NCBI RefSeq assembly: GCF_017565705.1
Contig: NZ_JAGDYL010000023.1
Location: 1-64,000, forward strand
DNA from: Leucobacter ruminantium
Lineage (GTDB): Bacteria > Actinomycetota > Actinomycetes > Actinomycetales > Microbacteriaceae
Length of the DNA: 64,000 nucleotides
Direction: 5' to 3'
The notes under the pieces are model-generated. The model did not search any database and was not told the DNA's origin. It saw only the letters and a list, made by a program, of their open reading frames with translations. A program made the translations under genes and the position numbers. Below, piece after piece: positions 8,871 through 18,725 of this stretch (positions are counted from its first letter, which is position 1; each line of letters starts with the position of its first letter).

Positions 8871-8967
8871 CTCTCCGGTCTTCGTATGTCGGCGCCACCA
8901 GCGAGAACGCTGTCCTTGCGTGTGTCTGCGCGGGGAGGCGTTCCGGGGTGTTCTGAGGTTGAGGGGT

Positions 8968-9084
8968 GGTGCGGCTCTGGAAGCCCGGCGTCTCCCTGGG
9001 GCGGAGTCAGAGACCTCGCCTCCCCGAAAGGGGGCGGGGGTTCTCGTCTCCGTGAGGGGAGTCATCGGGGTCCAGAGCCGCACC
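8968..9084. repeat. 14-bp perfect inverted repeat with 89-base loop
   Basis: GGTGCGGCTCTGGA at 8968-8981 is repeated inverted at 9071-9084. The enclosed segment contains a second, tight hairpin around CTCCCCGAAAGGGGG. It sits directly upstream of the AraC start, in its leader or operator region. Confidence 0.7.
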
Positions 9085-9551
9085 GTGGGGTGCCGCCGAG
9101 GTGATGCCGTGTGTGGTTGTCATGACCCTGTAGGGCATCGGTGGGGGTCTCGGCGGCGGCCGTCACCTCCTCCCCGCGGCCACCGGAACCTCGGAGAAAA
9201 CGCGCCTTCCCAGAGGGGTGGGGAGGGAGAGGGTGGCGCGGAAGGTTCCTGGTGTGCGGGGCGGGAGGGAAACCCGGGAAAGGGGGTGACGGGCCGGTCG
9301 CCTGCACCATCTCTGGTGCGGGCGGTCAGGTCCTGGACGCCGGCTTTAGGAACCGGGGTCCAGGGAGTCAACGGAAACAGGAGCGGAGCGAAAAAGATGC
9401 GAGCTGTTGAAGCGGGGCCTTTCGCGCGTGGTGCCGGCGGCTGGGATGGGGTGGGTTCTGGCGGCTCGCCCCGCATGCGAGACAGTGTTCCGGGGGTGGC
9501 CAGAACCCGCAACGCCACGTTCAGCCGTCAACGCCTTTCCGGGGTTCCCGC

Positions 9552-9587
9552 CCCCGTCTCCGACACCTTTCGCTGTCGGAGACGGGG
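9552..9587 (-). terminator. Hairpin terminator after the giant surface-protein gene
   Basis: A perfect 14-bp stem CCCCGTCTCCGACA / TGTCGGAGACGGGG with an 8-base loop starts 18 bases beyond the stop codon. There is no clear U-tract, which is common for actinobacterial intrinsic terminators. Confidence 0.7.
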
Positions 9588-9605
9588 TAGGGCCCGTGTG
9601 GTGGG

Positions 9606-12600
9606 CTACCCGTGTGCGGGAGTCACCGTGGCGTCTTCCTTGCGGCGCTCGCGGAGCAGGAACAGTGCCGCACCCACGAGCAGGAGACCCGCACCCAGGA
9701 GACCTGCGGCACCGAGCATCTGCCCGCCGGTGAGCGCGAGCGGCGGCTTCGGCGGGAAGGTGTTTGTGACCTTCACCGTGTTGTCCGCACCCGCAAGGTC
9801 GGTGACGATACCGTCCTCGACCCCGCCCTCGGTCGTGCCATCACTATCGGTGTACGTGACCGTCGCGCCATCGGGCACGTCCGTCTCCTTCACCTGGCAG
9901 TTCACACCCGCCGGCACGATGATCGTGCGCGATTCCCCATCCCGGAGGGTGAACTTCGCGTCCGCTTCGGGCAGCACGTAGTCGCCACGCGCAGGCGCAC
10001 CGTCCTCACCGGTCCCGGTGATCGTGCACGCCAGGGTGAAGGAGTACGCGCCACCAGTGCCCGCACCTTCGACCTTCTTCGAGACCGTGAGCTGCGCGTT
10101 CTCGAACGTGTTCACCGCACTGATGGTGAGCACCTGGAGGTCTTCCGGCGTGCCGTCGGTGACGGGCACCGAGTTCTCCCACGAATCAAAATCAACCTCC
10201 GATTCCTGAGCGCTACCGGTGTTGACCTCGTCGCCGAAGCAGCGAGCATTCAGGGGCAGCACGCGCGGCGTATCGTTCTCGTCGACGAGGTACTTCGTCT
10301 GCCCGCCCTTGATCTTCACGACACCGGAGTACACATCCGAGCGAACCGTCTCGTCCTCGTCGGTGGTCTCTTCGATCTGGCAGGTCACGAGCACCTCGAA
10401 CATGCGATCCTTCGCGGCCTCGACCGCGACATCGTCACCTGCGAGGGTCTTCGTCACCTGCACCGACCCGGCCGACACGAAGTTCGTCATGGAACCTGTC
10501 ACCGTCCCCGACTTCTCCGCCTCCGGATCCCAGGGCACGGTCACCGTGACCGGTGTGGCAGCCTGATCGGCGGAACCGTGGTCGGTTTCGGTGATCGTGC
10601 ACGACGAGTACGCCGGGAGGTTCCCGAGCACGTCGCTCGTGATCACGCTCGCACCATTCACCGGGAGGGAGATCTCCTGGTTCAGGACTTCGGTCGGGTC
10701 GACCCCGTCGAGTTCGGGATCGAAGGTGCACACCACCTGGAACTTCAGGACGTCGGTCGCTGCGAACTCGCCCGCCCCGGCACCCGTCACCTCCTTGTTG
10801 ATCTGCACACCACCGAGCGGGGTGAGGCCGGCATCGATCGTGAGATCATGCGTGTCACGCCCCAGCACCACCGGATCAGAAGCCCCCGTAGCCGGGTCCG
10901 CGTTCGAATCGTTCGTGGTGTCGCCCAGATCCACCGGGTCAGACCCCGCGACCGTGTTCGCGTACCGCGTCGTGAACTCGCTCCCATCAGGCTTCGTGAA
11001 CGTCACCGTGTACCCGCCCCCGTTCGAGGAACGCAACTGGTCGAAGACGTACTTCCCGTCATCACCAGTCTCGGTCGAGATATCCACCGCGTTGCCGAGA
11101 TCGTCCGTGCCCGTGATCCTGACAGGAACCTCGGTCGCGGGCTGCTCATCAGCACCCTTGAACTGATCCTGCAGGCCGTTCCGGTTCAGATCCCACCACA
11201 CATAGTCACCGATCGAGGACTCGATCGCGACCTCGGGACGACGAATCGGACCCACCGTGTTATCCAGACCCTCAGCGGCAGCCATCGCACGGTTGACATA
11301 CACGTCACCGCCACGGTTGCCGACACCGACCATCGACAGCTCGATCTCGATCACGTCACCCGAGAGGTACGCGCCAGGACGCTGGATACGCAAGCCCGTC
11401 ACCTCGGACGCGGAAGCCGGGCACCCGTTCACACCCGACACCACCGTGCCACCGGCAGGCGCATCACACCAGGTCGTCGCACCCGACGCCCCGTTCGAGG
11501 CATCCTGCGGATTCGCCGACACATTCGCACTCTTCGTGTACAGGATCCGCGTCGCCGCACCACCCTGCGTCACCGTCGCTTCAACGAACCGGAAGGTCCC
11601 GTTGAACTCGGTGCCCTGCACGCCCTGCTTCGGCAACACATCGATGATGTCCGGAGCGGTAACGCCCGACTGCTCAGACGCGGGCAGCGTGTTCGTCAAA
11701 CGCACCGCCCACTTGTTGAGCTCGTTCGTGGCCTGCCCCGCACGGTTGACCTGCACCACCGGGGTGAGGGCTTCCTTCTGCAGCTTGATGCCCGCGATGT
11801 TCGCGATCTGGATCTGCGCCTGATCGCTGCGCTGCGCGAGCGTCGACGCGTCATCCTCAGCCCACACCACCACCGTGTTCGTGTACACACCGTCATTCGC
11901 CGTCGGAGACACCTCCACCGACAGAACGATCGGCTCGATCACCTGGTTCACTTCCTGATCAGGCAGCACCCACCGGATATAGGTTTCACCCGCCGCACAC
12001 GCCGGACGCTCAGCGTCCGCCGGAGTCGAGCCCGGAGACACGATCGCAGGCGTCACCGACGCACTGTCATACGACTGCGACGCCGGGAGGCAGTCCTCCA
12101 CCCACACATCCTTCAAAATGCCAGGCGTCAGCGCACCACTCGTCAGCGACGGAGACAACTGGTACTGCACCAGATCCCCGCCCGTCACATTCGGCGGCGT
12201 CGACGAGAACGCACCACTGTCGCCCTTGCGGACCTGTTTATCAATACGCGCCTGCGCCTGCGCCAGAATCAGACGATCACCATGCGTCCCTTGATGAGTG
12301 TCCGGGTTGTACGCGTTGGCGGACCAACTACGCGAAGTATCGTCGATGACTTCTTGCATGCTGGCGTGCTGGCCATAAAGGTACTTGACCGAGCCCCAGT
12401 TGGGCACAATTGTCCCGGTCGGTTCACTATTGGCCGCAACCCGCATACCAATCTGAAGCGCGAGCGTTGTGTTCGCGAACTGATTCTTCACCGAATCATC
12501 AACTCGAATCCTGACCCGGTTTACTCCGGGGTGAATGGTCGACCCGTCAGCAAGCGTCTGGGGGACGTTTCCTGGAACCTGCGCTGGATCGTCGTACCAT

Positions 12601-14628
12601 GGCCCTTGATCGTCGCCACACTGCGAGTCCTGCCCCGACCCTCCGGCCACAGATCCCGAATATTGCACCTCAATCTCTGAAACCGTGTCTCCAGGCCTAC
12701 TGTAATAGTTAGGCGAGATGCTTCCCTGGCTTCCTCCGGCAAGCCAAACCGCGGTCTTTCCGGGTGACGGGAGCAGCTGCAGCTGCCCTCCTTGAGCCGA
12801 ATAGTCCGCTTCTCGGAGATGCAGTTTTGAGTTGTCCCAGGCGTCACAGACGACTGCAGTCACAGGGTCTTCGTAGTCCAATGCGCCGACCATTACGTTG
12901 AGTTCTGAAATCACGTTCTGCGTCGGGGCCACCGTGATACCGCCCGTGTCAACGGTCGCTCCTCCCGGAGGGCCCTCCCAGAATCCGGATCCGGGGCTGA
13001 ACTCGCTAGGCGTCATATTCCCCGGTTCGCCCGGCACGCCAACGAAACGCTTCCAGAAGCTTCCCGGAGGAATCACATTGGGAGTCGTCGCGCGGTGGTC
13101 GTTCCATGTGGGCTGTTCAGTCTGCACATCAATATCAGTGAACCCGTTGACTTCAAGATCCGTGTAAGTGTTTAAGGTGTCAAGGGTAGTTCGTCCACCA
13201 GATTCCACACCGAAGGTACGGATGGTGTCTACCGGGGTCCACAGAGTCAGCATGACGGAATAGGCGTACGCCGTGTCTCCTGACGAGGGAAGGGCCAGTC
13301 CCGAACGAGTCGTTGACGGGTAGGTCTTCAGTGACCAATCAGCATTGCTAATGGTGATCTCGACTGGCTCGCCTACCGCGTTGCTTGGTGCAATGACTGT
13401 CACACCAGAATCTCGAACACTATTCGAGGTATTTCCACTCGATGCCTTCGGGCCGGGCTGCATCTGTCCCCTGACAGCATTGCCATTCTGGTACAGCGTT
13501 ATACGGCTACCGTATTTGTCGAGATCAGCTTCCATATCGGCAATGTCATCGACGCCGTTGCCATCACGGTCTTGCCCCGCAGAAGCGGGATACAGGGCAG
13601 CGGGAGAGATGTCGTCCGTAAAGGTAACATCACCCACTGCCGGCATCGCGCCTTTGCCTCCTGCAGGAGCTGAGAGAAGTACCGAGTAGTCAGTCATCTT
13701 GCAGGCGCGCGAGGTATCCCAAGGACAAGCGGCATTCTGGGGGCCTTGAATGAGCCCCGTATTCTCTTCCAGCGCGGTGCCGTTCTTGCTGATGTCCCAC
13801 ATCAGCCTTGCGGACGCCTTCACGGACGGCAGCGGCAAGGTTGCGGCAACAGGCTCTTCCACACCGTCAGCGGTGACGGTCGCAGCGGTCAGTGGCAGGT
13901 CCTGTCCCTGGTGCGCGAGGTTCAGGACCTTCGTCGTGACGAACACCTTGTCGGTCGCGACCGACCGGTTGCCCATGTTGCAGGTCAGGGTCTGCTCCGA
14001 GAGCTCATCGATCGAGTCCGCAGTCAACGGGATCGTGGGCTCGCCCGCCGTCTCGGGCGTGAGGGACGACCCGGCCGCCTGGCAGTAGCCGGGAATCTCG
14101 GTGATCTCCATCCCCTTGGGGAACGTGACCGACCAGGTCAGGTTCGCGGCATCGTTGTTCGTCACCACGTACTCGACCTCGTACGTGACCGTGTCGTTCA
14201 CACGCACGATCCCGTTGTTCGGCCCCGAATCGTTCCCGGCCGTGTCGTCGGCGTCCCATGATTCGGTGCCATCGGATGCGATGCGCACCTGCAGTGCGAG
14301 CGAGGGGAGATCCTCCGAATCGGCGAGGGGCTGCGCACCCTGCTCGCCGCCTTCACCCTCGCCGCCTTCACCCTCGCCGCTTTCGCCGCTGGTGTCGTCT
14401 CCATCGGCAGCATCGTCACCAGCCGGAGCCTCGTCAGCGTTCTCGGGCGTCCCGGTCGTGGGGGTCTCGATCCCGGTATCCGGCTCGTCCGCCCACGACA
14501 CCGTCGCAGGAGCCAGGGTGAACGCCAACGCACACGTCAGCACGGAGGCAAGGAGTTTACCCCCCCCCCCCCCGCAAAGAGGGTCGTCTCGCGGGGCCTC
14601 GGCCCGGCGACTGGTTAAGTGTTTGCAA
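9606..14628 (-). CDS. Giant LALTG-anchored surface protein, phase-variable (out of frame here)
   Basis: In the restored frame this is about 1673 residues of a wall-anchored adhesin-like protein. TTG at 14626-14628, with GAGGAG 5 bases upstream, begins a basic n-region (GRGPARRPSLR), then a poly-Gly run, KLLASVLTCALAFTLAPA and a VSWA-DE cleavage site; an acidic Gly/Glu linker follows. A DUF11-like stalk makes up most of the length. Numbering from an internal GTG at 14543: an SdrD-type B domain (GDYVWWDLNRNGLQD) lies at about 1110-1240, three DUF5979-like domains at about 1248-1590, then LALTGG at 1602, a hydrophobic helix and RERRK, the class E/F-type sorting signal. The 14-G tract at 14560-14573 shifts the frame: as sequenced, translation from TTG ends at TAA after 23 codons. 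Codon use between about 12.3 and 13.8 kb differs from both flanks. Confidence 0.85.
14560..14573. repeat. Homopolymer tract: 14 C (poly-G on coding strand), likely slipped-strand switch
   Basis: Fourteen consecutive C on the plus strand lie within the signal-peptide region of the leftward surface-protein gene. With 13 G (or 10, 16) the frame from the TTG start enters the long reading frame; with 14 it meets TAA immediately after the tract; with 15 it meets TGA seven codons later. Length changes of such tracts during replication are a well-known ON/OFF mechanism for surface proteins. A miscounted homopolymer is the alternative. Confidence 0.85.
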
Positions 14629-14850
14629 GGTGTCTCCTCATCTCTCCGTACTCACTGCAGGGCGCATGCGGCAGGCCGCCCCCTGCACGATCCGCACCCG
14701 CATCACGGGCGCGAACGAATGTCCCTTCATACATAAAGACACGCCCCAAGCGTCCCGCATTACACGTTTCGGAAAGAACTTCCGTTGTGTGCGGCCTGCA
14801 GCTTCGACACGTCGTCGTGTTGAGAAGGCTCATCATGTGGTACTCCGGCC

Positions 14851-16146
14851 TCAGTCTCTGAGTTTCCAGCCCGGAGTCGTATCGTCCGGAGACACCGTCT
14901 TCTCCCCGTCCGGAAGCGCCGGCCCGTCACCAGGCTGCGGGTCGGTGCCGGTACCGGGGCCGGGGTCGTCGGTTCCGGGCACATCGGCATCCGGGAACAC
15001 TGTCTCGCTATCCGGCATCGTGGTGCCGGGCTGGGTGACAGCGTCGGTGGCCGGGGTCGGGGGTGCACCGGTCGCGTCTCTCGGGAACAGGGCAAACGCG
15101 CCCCCCACCAAGAGCGCAACCCCGACTACGAGAGCCACCCAGCCGGCGAGCTTCCCCACCGGCACACCCTCCACACCACCAGCAGTCTCATGACCGGCAG
15201 CACCGTGACCGGCAGCACCGTGACCGGCAGCACCGTGACCGGCAGCACCGTGGCCAGCAGCATCGTGACCGGCAGTGAGAGTCGCAGCGACCGCGGGAGT
15301 CGCGTGACCTCCGGCAAGCGCGGTGCCACTGGCGAGTCCCGCACCCGCGAGGACCGGGGCCGCCCACGCACGCAGCACCCCAGACAGGTCTCGCAACCGC
15401 GTCACCTGGGCGGTGCAGTGCACGCAACCCGTGAGATGCTGCTCGACCTTCGCAGTGGCCCGCTGCCGCAGTTCGCCGCGCACGTGCTCCGCAAGCATGC
15501 CCGCCACCTCCGCGCAACCCGGCAGGGTGTCCTCGACGTACTGCTGCAGATAGGCGGCCGCGAGCTTCCTGCGGGCCCGGTGCGCATGGACCCGGACCGC
15601 GTTCACCTGCATCCCGAGATGCTCCCCGGCAACATCCGCGGGCACCTGCTCGACATCCAGCAGCCACAGCACCCGGCGGGCGTCCTCGGGCAGCAGCGCA
15701 TACGCGCGCCCGATCTGATCCTCTTCCGACAACGCCTCACTGAAATCCGGGACCGGCTCATCGAACAACTCCGCGAGCACGTCCGGGGCGACCGTAACCG
15801 TGTCGCCACCCGTGTGGCAGGTGCGGATCGCTTCGCTGCGCAGCGAGATCAGCACATACCCCAGCACCGAATCCGTAGGGCCCTTCCCGTTCGCGAGGGC
15901 CTTCAGCACCCGCGTGAAAGTTTCCTGAACAAGATCCTCCGCCACGGCACGATTCCGTGTCATCGACAGCGCTTGCGCGAGCGCCTGGTCCCGATACCGG
16001 GAATACAGGACCCCGAACGCCGCCCGCCCACTCTCGGACCGCGAATGCCCGCGCACCATGTCGCACAGAACACCATCGTCCAGGCCAGACAACTCGGGGC
16101 TCGCGGGCACCGCATGGTCGGGCAGGTGCAGCACGGCGTCGCTCAT
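14851..16146 (-). CDS. ECF sigma factor fused to zinc-finger anti-sigma, membrane helix and outer tail
   Basis: A 431-residue transcription factor. Sigma region 2 lies at about 42-112 (AEDLVQETFTRVLKAL), region 4 at about 145-200 (LLPEDARRVLWLLDVEQVPADVAGEHLG). A zinc-finger anti-sigma segment follows with C211 and HxxxCxxC (H237, C241, C244). Residues 294-320 are AAGHG pentapeptide repeats, 332-354 a transmembrane helix and 355-431 a Pro/Thr/Asp-rich tail expected outside the cell. The protein therefore carries its own anti-sigma and membrane tether, as in some actinobacterial ECF groups; release probably needs proteolysis or a conformational signal. It is immediately upstream of, and codirectional with, the giant surface protein, so that gene is the likely target. 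The GGGAGG 9 bases before ATG supports the start. Confidence 0.9.
   Translation of the reverse strand: MSDAVLHLPDHAVPASPELSGLDDGVLCDMVRGHSRSESGRAAFGVLYSRYRDQALAQALSMTRNRAVAEDLVQETFTRVLKALANGKGPTDSVLGYVLISLRSEAIRTCHTGGDTVTVAPDVLAELFDEPVPDFSEALSEEDQIGRAYALLPEDARRVLWLLDVEQVPADVAGEHLGMQVNAVRVHAHRARRKLAAAYLQQYVEDTLPGCAEVAGMLAEHVRGELRQRATAKVEQHLTGCVHCTAQVTRLRDLSGVLRAWAAPVLAGAGLASGTALAGGHATPAVAATLTAGHDAAGHGAAGHGAAGHGAAGHGAAGHETAGGVEGVPVGKLAGWVALVVGVALLVGGAFALFPRDATGAPPTPATDAVTQPGTTMPDSETVFPDADVPGTDDPGPGTGTDPQPGDGPALPDGEKTVSPDDTTPGWKLRD
15192..15266. repeat. Five tandem 15-bp repeats inside the sigma factor gene
   Basis: Four identical copies of GACCGGCAGCACCGT and a fifth with two changes encode the AAGHG repeats between the zinc finger and membrane helix. 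The unit is a multiple of three, so copy-number change would alter linker length without breaking the frame. Confidence 0.9.
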
Positions 16147-16728
16147 GGTCTCCGCACCTCCCCACTGTCATCCGGCGCGCTCCCGCACGGCACCATTCCA
16201 TGGCAGCAGCACCCCCCTTGCGCACCGCCACGATCTGCTCTGATGATAACCCGAAGCTGTGAACCCCCTGGGTGAATGTCCGGGTGAAGAACCACCCGCC
16301 CCGCAACCCCCCAGCACCCTCCAAGGTGCAGAAAACCGCCGACTCTCAAGGCGCACGCGTGGGACTCTCCGCCGGATGTCTGGTAGACGCGCAACTTTGA
16401 CTTTTGTCGATGGGTCGCTCCACGGTGGCTGCGCGGGTCCCGTATGCCGGGTGGTGCGGGAGGCCGTCGGAAGTGTGGCGTTGGGGTCAGTCTGGTGTTC
16501 GCGCATGGTGCGTCTGGCGGGCACTCCTTTCCCTCGCCGCCGCTCGCGATCCTGGCCGTGGGGGTGGTAGGCCGGGAAGTATCTGATCGGGTTCAGCGTC
16601 GAGCCTGACGGACTCGCGGCACGCGCGCCCGCCTCACGATACTGGTTCGGCGTCTCCCGGCGCACCTCACAGGTGAACGGGGGTTTCCTGCTGCACGCAT
16701 CCCCCGTATGACGGGAGGAGACGGCGGC
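16147..16728. other. Non-coding region between divergent sigma factor and ArdC genes
   Basis: About 580 bases holding the promoters of the leftward sigma factor gene and the rightward maintenance operon. The only AT-richer patches are around 16238-16262 (TGATGATAACCC) and 16390-16412 (CAACTTTGACTTTTGTCGA), each a possible promoter location. I see no iterons, no convincing ECF promoter and no credible gene; overlapping frames are Arg-rich. GGAGGAG 8 bases before 16729 fixes the ArdC start. Confidence 0.5.
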
Positions 16729-17829
16729 ATGACTGGCACAGTTCAAGACGGCGGAGCACGTAGGGCACGCGAAGCCAAACTCGACGAAGTGCGCGAAGCG
16801 TTGAACGCGCAGGTCGAGAAGCTCGTCACGGGCGAGGACTGGAAGCGTGCGCTGTCGTTCGCGGCGAAGTTCCGGTCGCGGTCGGTGAACAACTCGTGGC
16901 TGATCTTCGCGCAGCACCAGGCCGCGTGGGAGGCCGGCCGGGTGCCGGAGCCGATGCCCACGTATGTGGCGGGGTTCCGGCAGTGGGAACAGCTTGGCCG
17001 CCGAGTCGAGAAGGGTCAGAAGGGGTACGCGATCCTCGCCCCGGTGATCGGGAAGCTCGCGTCGAAGACCCCGGCCAATCCGATGTCGTGGCGCCGACTC
17101 GCCCCGCGTGAGGCACCACTGCCGGGTGAGAAGGTGAAGTCGGAGATGGTCGGCGCGAAAGTCGCCTACGTCTTCGACATCTCCCAGACCACCGGCCCCG
17201 ACGTGCCCCTGCCACCGTCGCCGCAGCTTCTTGAAGGTGAAGCTCCAGCGGGGCTTCGCGAGGGTCTGATCCGGCAAGTCGAGGCGGCGGGGTTCCAGTT
17301 CATGCCGGTGCCGCATGAGGGCATGATTCACGGCGCGAATGGCATCACGAAGTTCGATGATCGTCAGGTCGCGGTGCGGGCGAACATGGACGATGCCGCC
17401 CAGGTGAAGACCCTCGTGCACGAGCTCGCGCACGTGAAGATGCACGGCCCCGACAATGAGGAAGCGCGCCAGCATCGCGGCATCGGAGAAGTTGAGGCCG
17501 AGTCGGTCGCGCTCATGGTCGGCGCTGCGCACGGTATGGACACGAGCGCGTACACGGTCCCGTATGTGTCGGGGTGGGCGATGGCCGCCGACGGGAAGAA
17601 CCCAATCCAAATCGTGCAGGCCACCGCCGAGCGCGTGCGGAAGGTCGCGGTCGAGATTCTAGATCAGCTCGACACCGTGCAGATCGGCGACGGCACCCCG
17701 CCAGGCCTCACCCGCGAAGCGCCCCAACGATCGACGGCGAAGTCGACGGGGCGCAAGCCTCCGGCCAGGTCGTCGGCCGGGAGATCATCGGCGGCGCGGC
17801 GGTCGGCCGCTCCGGTGCGGGGGTTGTGA
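16729..17829 (+). CDS. ArdC-like antirestriction protein with metallopeptidase domain
   Basis: A 366-residue protein. The N-terminal 150 residues match the ssDNA-binding ArdC/DUF1738 type (NNSWLIFAQHQAAW, GFRQWEQLGRRVEKGQKGYAILAP). The second half is a zinc metallopeptidase-like domain with HELAH (231-235) and a downstream glutamate in GEVEAES. The C-terminal 45 residues are basic and low in complexity. ArdC proteins coat incoming single-stranded DNA and protect conjugating elements from host restriction. ATG 16729 has GGAGGAG at ideal spacing; the earlier ATG at 16708 overlaps that element. It leads an operon whose next gene overlaps it by one base (TGATG). Confidence 0.9.
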   Translation: MTGTVQDGGARRAREAKLDEVREALNAQVEKLVTGEDWKRALSFAAKFRSRSVNNSWLIFAQHQAAWEAGRVPEPMPTYVAGFRQWEQLGRRVEKGQKGYAILAPVIGKLASKTPANPMSWRRLAPREAPLPGEKVKSEMVGAKVAYVFDISQTTGPDVPLPPSPQLLEGEAPAGLREGLIRQVEAAGFQFMPVPHEGMIHGANGITKFDDRQVAVRANMDDAAQVKTLVHELAHVKMHGPDNEEARQHRGIGEVEAESVALMVGAAHGMDTSAYTVPYVSGWAMAADGKNPIQIVQATAERVRKVAVEILDQLDTVQIGDGTPPGLTREAPQRSTAKSTGRKPPARSSAGRSSAARRSAAPVRGL

Positions 17830-18725
17830 TGGATGCCGAACAACTCCTCGCCCCGGTCGCCCGCATGAGCCTCGCGGACGCCGCCCGGCACCACGTCTCG
17901 CTCGGGGTGCCGGTGTTTCCGCTGGTGCCGGGTGAGAAGCGGCCGCTCGTTGCGCACGGCTTCAAAGACGCCACTGCGGACCCGTCGCAGGTGGAGGCGT
18001 GGTGGCGGCGTTGGCCCGAGGCGAACATCGGTATCCCGACCGGCGCGGCATCGGGAGTGGAGGTTGTCGATGTCGATGTGAAGGGCGATCCGCCGCGCGG
18101 CCCCGAATCTTGGCTGAACGCCACCCGCGCGGGTTTGCTGGACGGGTGGGCGGCGCAGGTCGTCACCCCGTCGGGCGGCCTGCACGCCTACTATCCGGTA
18201 GCCGAGGTCGAGCAGCGGTCTTGGGTGTCGGGTGCGGCGCAGCTCGATTTCCGTGGCACGGCCGGGTACATCGTCGCCCCGCCGTCTCGAACCGTGATCG
18301 GCGGTGAGGTGGTCGCGTATCAGCTTCTCGACCTCGCCACCGGCGACGTGCAGCCCGTCGATGCTGGCGCGTTGCGTGAGTTTCTGGACCCGAGGCCGCA
18401 GCGTGCGTCGTGGGAGGCGCGCCCGTTCCGCGGCACCTTGGAAGAGCGCACCCAGCGGATCGCGGCGTGGTTGGAAGGGCAGGGCGAGGGCGAGCGGAAT
18501 CAAGGCTTGTACTGGGCGTCGTGCCGTCTCGCGGAAAGCGGCGTCGGCCTGTCGGATGCGTTCGAGGCGCTGGGCCCCGTCGCGGAGGGGATCGGGTTGC
18601 CGCCGCGGGAGATTGAGCGCACGATCCGCTCCGCCTACCGAGGCCCCACCCCTGTCCCGTCGGCGGGTTCGTCGCGGCCGGTCGCACAGCGCGCCCCGGC
18701 GGATCGAGGGCGGGTGCTCGCATGA
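17829..18725 (+). CDS. Primase-polymerase (bifunctional Prim-Pol N-terminal domain)
   Basis: A 298-residue AEP-type primase-polymerase. The visible core is GVPVFPLVPGEKRPL near residues 26-40, WWRRWPEANIGIPTG, the catalytic VVDVDVKGD (D81, D83) and TPSGGLHAYYP (H119), as in PF09250. A small helical C-terminal part (NQGLYWASCRLAESG) resembles the accessory region found after such domains. There is no helicase domain. It probably primes element DNA after transfer or during limited autonomous replication. Start ATG overlaps the ArdC stop; its end overlaps the next gene by ATGA. Confidence 0.85.
   Translation: MDAEQLLAPVARMSLADAARHHVSLGVPVFPLVPGEKRPLVAHGFKDATADPSQVEAWWRRWPEANIGIPTGAASGVEVVDVDVKGDPPRGPESWLNATRAGLLDGWAAQVVTPSGGLHAYYPVAEVEQRSWVSGAAQLDFRGTAGYIVAPPSRTVIGGEVVAYQLLDLATGDVQPVDAGALREFLDPRPQRASWEARPFRGTLEERTQRIAAWLEGQGEGERNQGLYWASCRLAESGVGLSDAFEALGPVAEGIGLPPREIERTIRSAYRGPTPVPSAGSSRPVAQRAPADRGRVLA

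Larger units (their letters stand above)
8871..9605. other. Long G-rich non-coding region with several hairpins
   Basis: No credible gene in 735 bases. The plus strand is strongly G-rich and contains a chain of inverted repeats: 8968-8981 with 9071-9084; a CACC-GGAACCT pair (9181-9191 with 9243-9254); a short GCACCA/TGGTGC hairpin (9304-9319); CCTGGAC/GTCCAGG (9332-9338 with 9358-9364); and a terminator-like stem at 9552-9587. Long frames crossing it have unnatural composition and no ribosome binding sites. It includes the leader of the AraC gene and the 3' side of the surface-protein gene. Confidence 0.6.

Noticed and set aside
8686-9981. 431-codon rightward frame through the G-rich spacer
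   Set aside because: Composition is Gly/Arg/Ser noise and it crosses inverted repeats and the end of the surface-protein gene.
9612-12680. 1022-codon rightward frame opposite the surface protein
   Set aside because: Arg/His-rich mirror of a high-GC gene, no domain and no start signals.
14700-14800. ECF-type promoter for the surface protein (GGAA...CGT)
   Set aside because: The candidate boxes are only about 11 bases apart, too close for an ECF promoter.
14615-14836. Small leftward frame before the surface protein as a separate gene
   Set aside because: It ends in the leader and overlaps the preferred TTG start region; no recognisable product.
15190-15270. Possible CRISPR-like array of 15-bp repeats
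   Set aside because: Units abut without spacers and encode AAGHG in frame within the sigma factor.
16168-17610. 480-codon leftward frame opposite ArdC
   Set aside because: Antisense shadow of the ArdC gene; no ribosome site and Arg/His-rich composition.
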